Source: JANPCX01 sp031431125 (GTDB taxonomy: Bacteria; Pseudomonadota; Gammaproteobacteria; Burkholderiales; Burkholderiaceae_C). Taken from it: a DNA stretch of 64,000 nucleotides. The position numbers and the translations under genes were made by a program. The DNA lies in assembly GCA_031431125.1 (NCBI GenBank), contig JANPCX010000053.1, positions 1 through 64,000 on the forward strand, in the 5' to 3' direction. How positions within the stretch are numbered: position 1 is the first letter of the stretch; each line of letters opens with the position of its first letter. This document shows, piece after piece, positions 58,271 to 64,000 of this stretch. The notes under the pieces were generated by a model. The model ran no database searches, was not told where the DNA came from, and was given only the letters and a program-made list of their open reading frames with translations.

Positions 58271-58339
58271 CGTTGCGCTCGTCTGTAGTGGAGAAAACCT
58301 CAGCTTACCTCCAAGCCAAGCGTCGATGTGCGCGTCAAG

Positions 58340-58354
58340 CCCGTTCGTCCTGAG
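58340..58354. repeat. 15-base flanking repeat, right copy
   Basis: CCCGTTCGTCCTGAG differs from the left copy at 56999 in one base. The two lie outside the inserted gene in direct orientation. Confidence 0.5.
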
Positions 58355-58492
58355 GTGTCGGTTGCTGGTCTGCACTGCAACTGCGTTGTGGTTCAAGCCG
58401 GAATGAACACGCGCATTTCCACGCCTGCGTGATCGACAGCGGTGCTTGAGATCGCGGTGGGACAGGGCTGTCGCCGTGGACTGATGCCGATG

Positions 58493-58596
58493 GATTGAGC
58501 AAGTTGCAAAGTAGAAGAGTCAGCCCGATGGCAACCGTGACGATGCCGACTGAAGACTTGGAGTACGACGGGGCCGCTGAGATTGCGCAAGCCTGG
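58493..58596 (+). repeat. Right copy of the 104-base degenerate direct repeat
   Basis: This copy contains the functional terminase start (ATG at 58528). Its partner is at 56861-56964. Confidence 0.8.
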
Positions 58597-60618
58597 CGTG
58601 ATGGACTGAAGCCCGATCCGCTCTTGACGGTTTCGCAATGGGCCGACGAGCACCGGATGCTCTCCAGCAAGGCATCGGCGGAACCGGGCCGCTGGCGTAC
58701 CAGCCGCACGCCCTACCTGCGCGAGATCATGGATGCGCTGTCGCCCGGCTCTCCCCTGGAGCGCGTGGTGTTCATGAAAGGCGCGCAGGTTGGAGCCACC
58801 GAAAGCGGCTCCAACTGGCTGGGCTACATCGTCCACCATGCACCCGGCCCGGTGATGGCCGTCTGGCCTACGGTGGACATGGCCAAACGCAACTCCAAGC
58901 AGCGCATTGACCCGCTGATTGAGGAGTCGCCGGTGCTGGCTGAACTCATCTCGCCGTCGCGCTCTAGGGACTCGGGCAACACCATCCTGTCCAAAGAATT
59001 CCGTGGCGGTGTGCTGGTGATGACCGGAGCCAACAGCGCCGTGGGACTGCGCTCGATGCCGGTGCGTTACCTCTTTCTGGACGAGGTGGACGGTTACCCG
59101 CGTGATGTGGAAGGCGAAGGGGATGCGATCTCGCTGGCCGAGGCTAGAACCCGTACCTTTGCCCGGCGCAAGATCTTTATTGTCTCCACGCCAACCATTG
59201 CGGGAGCCTCGGCCATTGAACGAGAGTACGAGGCTTCAGACCAACGGCGCTACTTTGTGCCGTGCCCGCATTGCGGCGAGATGCAGTGGCTGCGATTTGA
59301 ACGACTGCGCTGGCCCAAAGGAGAACCCAGGAGCGCGGCCTACCACTGCGAAGCCTGTGAGGCACCGATTGCGGAACACCACAAGACGGCCATGCTCGAG
59401 GCCGGTACATGGCAAGCGACTGCTTCGGACTACCTGGGCAAAACGGCAGGTTTTCACCTGTCGAGTTTGTACAGCCCCGTGGGCTGGCGCTCCTGGGCTG
59501 ACATCGCATCGGCTTGGGAAGCGGCCATCGCCAAAGAATCCGGCTCCGCCGCCGCCATCAAAACCTTCAAGAACACCGAGCTTGGCGAAACCTGGGTCGA
59601 AGAAGGTGAAGCCCCTGACTGGCAGCGCTTGCTGGAGCGCCGCGAGGATTACAAAGTGGGCACCATCCCCTGGGGCGGTTTGCTCCTGGTGGCCGGGGCT
59701 GACGTGCAGAAGGATCGCATCGAATGTTCGGTCTGGGCCTGGGGCCGCCAGCAGCAGTCCTGGTTGATCGAGCACCGAGTGCTGATGGGTGACACCAGCC
59801 GAGACGCGGTGTGGAAACGCCTGGCCGAGATGAGCCGAGAAACCTGGAGCCATGCCAGCGGCGTGCAGTTCCCACTCAAGGCGCTGGCCCTGGACACCGG
59901 CTATGCCACACAGGAAGCCTATGCCTTCGTGCGTGGGGCCAAGGATGCCCGCATCCTGCCGGTCAAGGGCATGCGCGCTGGGGCGATGGGTGGAGCCGCG
60001 CTCGTGGGCATCCCCACAGCCGTGGACGTCAGCACGGGCGGCAAGAAGCTGCGCCGAGGCATGCGCGTGTATTCGGTCGCGGTGGGCATGGCCAAGATGG
60101 AGCTGTACAACCACTTGCGCCTGTCTGCCACGCAAGACGAGACCACGGGTGAGTTGATCTACCCACCTGGCTACGTTCATCTGCCCAAAGTGGATGCCGA
60201 GTATTTGCAGCAGCTTTGCGCTGAGCAACTGGTCACCCGGCGCAACCGAAACGGCTTCCCGGTTCGGGAGTGGCACAAGGTTCGCGAGCGCAACGAAGCG
60301 CTCGATATTTTTGTGTACTGCCGCGCTGCTGCGTCGATCCTGGGTATGGACCGCTTTGAAGAACGCCACTGGCGGGAGTTGGAACGCACGCTGTTGCCGG
60401 AGCATTTGCCGCAGCCCTTGCCTGATGAATTCAGCGCAGGGACAGATCCACCTGATGTTTCCCGCTCTACCCGCCTATCCCTCAACAAGGCCACCGAGAT
60501 TTCAGATGAGTCCGGTGGCTTTGTTGTTTCTGAACCTTCGAGCAGCGCCGCAGCCAATCGGGCTGTAACCAAACGATCCAGCCGCACTGTGCTGCGCAGC
60601 CGCTGGATGACCCGCTGA
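58528..60618 (+). CDS. Phage terminase large subunit (lambda gpA type)
   Basis: 696 residues from an ATG with AGAAGAG upstream. The gpA-type ATPase shows G85-AQVGATE-92 (variant Walker A), VMAVWPTVDMAKRNSKQRIDPL, Walker B in YLFLDEVDGYP and the coupling segment IFIVSTPTI. A zinc-type cysteine set (CPHCGE... CEAC) follows. The nuclease part has LLLVAGADVQKDRIECSVWAWG and ALDTGYATQEAYAFV. It cuts and packages the phage DNA. The tail beyond ~650 is low complexity. Confidence 0.95.
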   Translation: MATVTMPTEDLEYDGAAEIAQAWRDGLKPDPLLTVSQWADEHRMLSSKASAEPGRWRTSRTPYLREIMDALSPGSPLERVVFMKGAQVGATESGSNWLGYIVHHAPGPVMAVWPTVDMAKRNSKQRIDPLIEESPVLAELISPSRSRDSGNTILSKEFRGGVLVMTGANSAVGLRSMPVRYLFLDEVDGYPRDVEGEGDAISLAEARTRTFARRKIFIVSTPTIAGASAIEREYEASDQRRYFVPCPHCGEMQWLRFERLRWPKGEPRSAAYHCEACEAPIAEHHKTAMLEAGTWQATASDYLGKTAGFHLSSLYSPVGWRSWADIASAWEAAIAKESGSAAAIKTFKNTELGETWVEEGEAPDWQRLLERREDYKVGTIPWGGLLLVAGADVQKDRIECSVWAWGRQQQSWLIEHRVLMGDTSRDAVWKRLAEMSRETWSHASGVQFPLKALALDTGYATQEAYAFVRGAKDARILPVKGMRAGAMGGAALVGIPTAVDVSTGGKKLRRGMRVYSVAVGMAKMELYNHLRLSATQDETTGELIYPPGYVHLPKVDAEYLQQLCAEQLVTRRNRNGFPVREWHKVRERNEALDIFVYCRAAASILGMDRFEERHWRELERTLLPEHLPQPLPDEFSAGTDPPDVSRSTRLSLNKATEISDESGGFVVSEPSSSAAANRAVTKRSSRTVLRSRWMTR

Positions 60619-60637
60619 AAACCTTGACATCACCTTC

Positions 60638-60859
60638 ATGCCCTACACCGCAAAACAACTCACCGCCCTGCAAACCGCGCTGGCCACCGGGGAGCGTCGA
60701 GTGACCTTCGCCGACAAGACGGTGGAGTACCGCTCGGTCGATGAACTGAAAGTGGCGATCCGCGAAGTGCAGAACGGCTTGGCGGCGCAACAAGCAGCGG
60801 TGGGTCAACGCCCACCCAAGACCCGCCAGATCCGCGTCACCACGCGCAAGGGTTTCTAA
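60638..60859 (+). CDS. gpW-like head-tail joining protein
   Basis: 73 residues, close to the 68 of lambda gpW. The pattern YTAKQLTALQTALATGERRVTFADKTVEYRSVDELKVAIREVQNGL matches the gpW fold: two helices around a beta hairpin. It lies between the terminase and portal genes, the lambda order. It would join the head-tail connector after packaging. Three bases separate it from the portal gene. Confidence 0.85.
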   Translation: MPYTAKQLTALQTALATGERRVTFADKTVEYRSVDELKVAIREVQNGLAAQQAAVGQRPPKTRQIRVTTRKGF

Positions 60860-60861
60860 CC

Positions 60862-62442
60862 ATGGCGATGACTTCATGGGTCGGGCGCTTGCGATTGAAG
60901 TTGGGCGCAGGGCTGGGTGCGTGGGTGGCCGGTTCACCTTTACACGAAGCCGCAGGCGCAGGCCGCCGCAGTCGCGTCTGGACGCCCGGCAACCCGGGTG
61001 CTGTGGCCGCGATGCTGGCCACCCAATCCGAGCTGCGCAGCAAAAGCCGCGACCTGACCCGGCGCAACGCCTGGGCGCATGCGGCACTCGATGCATTTGT
61101 GGCCAATGCGATTGGCACCGGCATCAAACCGCAGTGCATGGTGCAAGACGATGCCCTGCGCACCGACATCCAGTCACTGTGGCGCGATTGGACCGAAGAA
61201 GCCGATGCGCAGGGCTTGACTGACTTTTATGGATTGCAAGCCTTGGCTTGCAGGGCCATGTTGGAAGGAGGCGAGGTGCTGGCACGGTTGCGGTTTCGGC
61301 GGCCGGAAGACAGACTGTCGGTGCCGCTGCAGATCCAGTTGCTGGAGCCTGAGCACCTGCCGCTCAACCTGAACCGGGAGGTCACCGAAGGCCGCTTCGC
61401 AGGCAACGTGATCCGGGCAGGCATTGAGTTTGATGCGCTGGGGCGGCGTGTGGCGTTTCATTTGACGAAGGCGCACCCCGAGGATGTCGCAGGCGTGAAC
61501 CAGGCGGCACCCATGTCCGGCCATGGCACATCCATCTTGCCCAACGACACGGTGCGTGTCCCGGCTGACGAAATCATTCACCTCTTCCGGCCCCTGCGCC
61601 CCGGCCAGATTCGCGGCGAGCCCTGGTTGTCGCGGGCCCTGGTCAAGCTGAACGAGCTTGACCAGTACGACGATGCGGAGCTGGTGCGCAAGAAGACCAC
61701 CGCGATGTTCGCAGGGTTCATCACCAAGCAGTCACCCGAGGACAACCTCCTGGGTGAAGGAGTCGCCGACGAATCCGGCATGGCCCTCGCAGGACTGGAG
61801 CCCGGTACCTTGCAAATGTTAGAGCCGGGCGAGGACATCACCTTCAGCGAACCGGCTGACCTGGGTGGGCAGTACAGCGAGTTTCTGCGCACGCAGTTTC
61901 GGTCGGTGGCAGCTGCCACGGGCATCACCTATGAACAACTCACGGGTGACCTCACCGGGGTGAACTACTCCAGCATTCGGGCTGGCCTCCTGGAGTTCCG
62001 TCGCCGTGTGGAGTTGATCCAGCACGGTGTGATCGTGCACCAGTTGTGCCGCCCGATCTGGAAAGCCTGGATGACGCAGGCCGTGTTGTCGGGTGCGCTG
62101 GAGATTCCAGGCTTCGCAAGAAATCCAACTCGCCAGCGCCAAATGCTGGCCTGCAAATGGGTGCCGCAAGGCTGGCAGTGGGTCGATCCCGAGAAAGAGT
62201 TCAAGGCCATGTTGCTGGCGATCCGCTCGGGCCTGATGAGTCGCTCAGAAGCGGTGTCCGCCTTTGGTTACGACGCCGAGGACGTGGACCGGGAAATCGC
62301 GGCCGACAACGCACGCGCCGATGGGCTGGGGCTGGTGTTCGATTCCGATGCACGCAAGGTCGCACGCACCGGGGTGGCCCAGGCCGCACCACCGGAGTCA
62401 GTTTCTACACAAGTGCCCACGCAAGAGGAAGCACACGCATGA
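60862..62442 (+). CDS. Phage portal protein, lambda gpB family
   Basis: 526 residues. Family features: LATQSELRSKSRDLTRRNAWAHAALDAFVANAIGTGIKPQ near the N-terminus, then LARLRFRRPEDRLSVPLQIQLLEPEHLP, the strongly conserved IIHLFRPLRPGQIRGEPWLSRALVKL and YEQLTGDLTGVNYSSIRAGLLEFRRRVE. The dodecameric portal forms the DNA channel of the capsid. Its stop overlaps the protease start (ATGA). Confidence 0.95.
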   Translation: MAMTSWVGRLRLKLGAGLGAWVAGSPLHEAAGAGRRSRVWTPGNPGAVAAMLATQSELRSKSRDLTRRNAWAHAALDAFVANAIGTGIKPQCMVQDDALRTDIQSLWRDWTEEADAQGLTDFYGLQALACRAMLEGGEVLARLRFRRPEDRLSVPLQIQLLEPEHLPLNLNREVTEGRFAGNVIRAGIEFDALGRRVAFHLTKAHPEDVAGVNQAAPMSGHGTSILPNDTVRVPADEIIHLFRPLRPGQIRGEPWLSRALVKLNELDQYDDAELVRKKTTAMFAGFITKQSPEDNLLGEGVADESGMALAGLEPGTLQMLEPGEDITFSEPADLGGQYSEFLRTQFRSVAAATGITYEQLTGDLTGVNYSSIRAGLLEFRRRVELIQHGVIVHQLCRPIWKAWMTQAVLSGALEIPGFARNPTRQRQMLACKWVPQGWQWVDPEKEFKAMLLAIRSGLMSRSEAVSAFGYDAEDVDREIAADNARADGLGLVFDSDARKVARTGVAQAAPPESVSTQVPTQEEAHA

Positions 62443-63884
62443 CAAACCTGTTCAACCGCCTGCCGCATCTGGCTTCACTGCTGGTGGGAACCCCCTTGAT
62501 GATCGAGCCCGCCAAACTGGATGTGCTGCTGCAGGTGTTGGGTGCGCAGGATTTGCAACGTCAGGCAGTCGCAGTATTGGACGCACCCGGCGCGGGCGCG
62601 ACGACATCGCCGGCCCCCGCAATGGGTGACAGCAACATCGCTGTGATCCAAGCCGTGGGCTCGCTCACCAAACGCTCGTTGGGTTTGGATGCGCTGTCCG
62701 GGCTCACCAGCTACGACAGTTTGCAGGACCAGTTGAACGCCGCACTGGCCGACCAACAGGTTGAAGGCATCGTGCTGGATGTCGACAGCCCCGGCGGTGA
62801 AGCCTCGGGGGTGTTTGACTTGGCGGACCGCATCCGGGCCGGGCGGTCCATCAAACCGATTTATGCCGTCGCCAATGACCGCGCGCTGTCCGCTGCTTAT
62901 GCCCTGGCCTGCAGTGCCTCCAAGGTGTTCGTGAGCCGCACAGCAGCAGTGGGTTCGATTGGTGTGATCGCCATGCACGTCGACCAGTCGGCACGCGATG
63001 CGGCCAGTGGGCTGCGTTACACGCCGGTGTACGCCGGAGCGCGCAAAGCGGACTTGAGCCCGCATGCGCCAATCAGTGATGCGGCGCGCAGCCAGTTGCA
63101 AGCCGAGGTGGACAGGCTGTACGGCCTCTTTGTGGAAACCGTGGCTTTGAGCCGGCATTTAACTGCCGAAGTCGTGCGCGCCAGCGAAGCCGGGGTGTTC
63201 TTCGGTGAAGGCGCGGTGCGGGCAGGACTTGCGGATGCTGTGGGCACGCTGGACGATGCGATTCACGCCATGCGTGCGGAACTTCAACGTGTTCCGACCA
63301 CCGTTGTTCGTGGCCCCGGCGCGGTGCTCTTGTCAGCCCATGGACCACCACAGGGCCCGCCACACATGACGTCGAGTGTTCCCGTCACGACACATCACCC
63401 AAGCCCTGCGCTGGACTCTTCATCGAGCCACCGGGGCTTGGCTGCTTCTGCTTCCCAACCTTCTGTTTTGAAAGACCCCCAACCCATGAGCACCACCGAA
63501 TCACAAACCACCGCACCTGCTGGAGCGGCAACTCCTGCACCCACGTTCACCATGGCCGCACCGCCTTCATCGGTGCGTCAAACATTCGCCAACCCCGCCT
63601 TGCAAATCGCCGATCTGTGCCTGCTGGCGGGGTGCCCGGAGCGCACAGCGGAATTCCTGGCGCGTGGCGTGGGTGAAGACATCGTGCGCCGCGAACTGTT
63701 GGCGGCACGGTCGCAAGGCGGCGTAGCACTGAACAGCTCAGCTGGATATGCCGGTGGCGATATCACCAGCCACATCGCCCCTCGTGCGATGCAACTCAGC
63801 GGTGCACCAACGCCAGCCGCGTTGCCTCTCGATCAAAACCCCGTGGTGCTGGCGGCCCAGGGCCGTGCAGCGCTGGCCCGCTGA
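62439..63884 (+). CDS. Phage S49-family capsid protease with scaffold-like C-terminus
   Basis: 481 residues. The protease (residues ~60-270) has IVLDVDSPGGEASGVFDLADRI, nucleophile S151 in NDRALSAAYALA and catalytic-type lysine K203 in YAGARKADLS. As in lambda gpC, a long proline/serine/threonine-rich C-terminus follows; in-frame ATGs at residues 310 and 350 could start a nested scaffold like Nu3. It matures the prohead. The decoration gene comes next after 57 bases. Confidence 0.92.
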   Translation: MTNLFNRLPHLASLLVGTPLMIEPAKLDVLLQVLGAQDLQRQAVAVLDAPGAGATTSPAPAMGDSNIAVIQAVGSLTKRSLGLDALSGLTSYDSLQDQLNAALADQQVEGIVLDVDSPGGEASGVFDLADRIRAGRSIKPIYAVANDRALSAAYALACSASKVFVSRTAAVGSIGVIAMHVDQSARDAASGLRYTPVYAGARKADLSPHAPISDAARSQLQAEVDRLYGLFVETVALSRHLTAEVVRASEAGVFFGEGAVRAGLADAVGTLDDAIHAMRAELQRVPTTVVRGPGAVLLSAHGPPQGPPHMTSSVPVTTHHPSPALDSSSSHRGLAASASQPSVLKDPQPMSTTESQTTAPAGAATPAPTFTMAAPPSSVRQTFANPALQIADLCLLAGCPERTAEFLARGVGEDIVRRELLAARSQGGVALNSSAGYAGGDITSHIAPRAMQLSGAPTPAALPLDQNPVVLAAQGRAALAR

Positions 63885-63941
63885 TTCTTTGAGCGCCCAC
63901 CGTTCAGCACATCGCCTTTCAAACTCAATTCAACGATTTCT

Positions 63942-64000
63942 ATGACCCTGCCCCGCTTTACTGCTCTTTCTGAAACCAACAACCTCGGCGACTTGCTCAA
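63942..64000 (+). CDS. Head decoration protein, gpD-like (partial, cut by window edge)
   Basis: Only the first 19 codons are visible (MTLPRFTALSETNNLGDLL). Place directly after the S49 protease gene, and the short N-terminal arm, fit the lambda gpD-type decoration protein that stabilises the expanded capsid. Confidence 0.6.
   Translation, partial: MTLPRFTALSETNNLGDLL

Overview
The window is high-GC bacterial DNA. Gene content and composition suggest a betaproteobacterium of the Burkholderiales, probably Comamonadaceae; this is an inference from gene families, as no rRNA, tRNA or housekeeping marker was found. Almost everything here is accessory DNA: two prophage pieces, two serine-recombinase modules, a type VI secretion (T6SS) vgrG/rhs cluster and an island of orphan nuclease-like genes.

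Layout. (1) 1-4161: end of a rightward prophage, with tail-tip genes, a strong terminator and a lysis cassette of two membrane proteins and a GH24 endolysin. (2) 4259-5799: leftward HrgA-like and AP2-domain genes. (3) 5913-11177: a coherent leftward unit of two unknown genes, a zinc-cluster protein, a large serine recombinase and two ParB-like proteins, closed by a bidirectional terminator. (4) 11421-15667: a lower-GC signalling cassette of a BetR-like HTH plus receiver regulator, two hot-dog thioesterases and a 7TM hybrid histidine kinase. (5) 15752-26403: VgrG with polyglycine tracts, a DUF2169 adaptor, a PAAR-like DUF4150 protein, an Rhs protein with a nuclease-like tip and two tandem putative immunity genes. 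(6) 26400-36846: AP2 gene, a TIGR04255/HNH three-gene operon, orphan PD-(D/E)XK proteins, lipoprotein, small zinc protein, nitrilase-like protein and a frameshifted recombinase-module gene. (7) 37123-39816: a four-gene serine-recombinase operon with stop/start overlaps. (8) 39980-43155: retropepsin pair and two large unknown leftward genes. (9) 43367-64000: the early, replication and head half of a second rightward prophage, comprising repeat operators, HTH, RecA-like NTPase, ssDNA-binding-like protein, RecB-like exonuclease, D5 primase-helicase, RuvC-like resolvase, late sigma-like regulator, ParB-methyltransferase, lambda-type terminase, gpW, portal, S49 protease and decoration protein.

How the parts work together. 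The right prophage carries a recombination-replication module (NTPase, SSB-like, exonuclease, primase-helicase, resolvase), then packaging and capsid genes. Embedded against this flow is a leftward small-gene cassette (53492-56073). Four of its intergenic gaps hold the same promoter-like element, with TTGGCT, an exact 18-base spacer and TTCATA, plus a short hairpin; this is the most striking unexplained structure I see. A second anomaly is a HEAT-repeat/SUKH-like gene set between the terminase subunit genes and flanked by a 104-base degenerate direct repeat of the terminase gene start. The T6SS cluster reads as a self-contained delivery set: spike, adaptor, PAAR-like tip, Rhs toxin, immunity. 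The TIGR04255/HNH operon and the two large leftward genes at 40869-43155 are the best candidates for undescribed defence-type systems.
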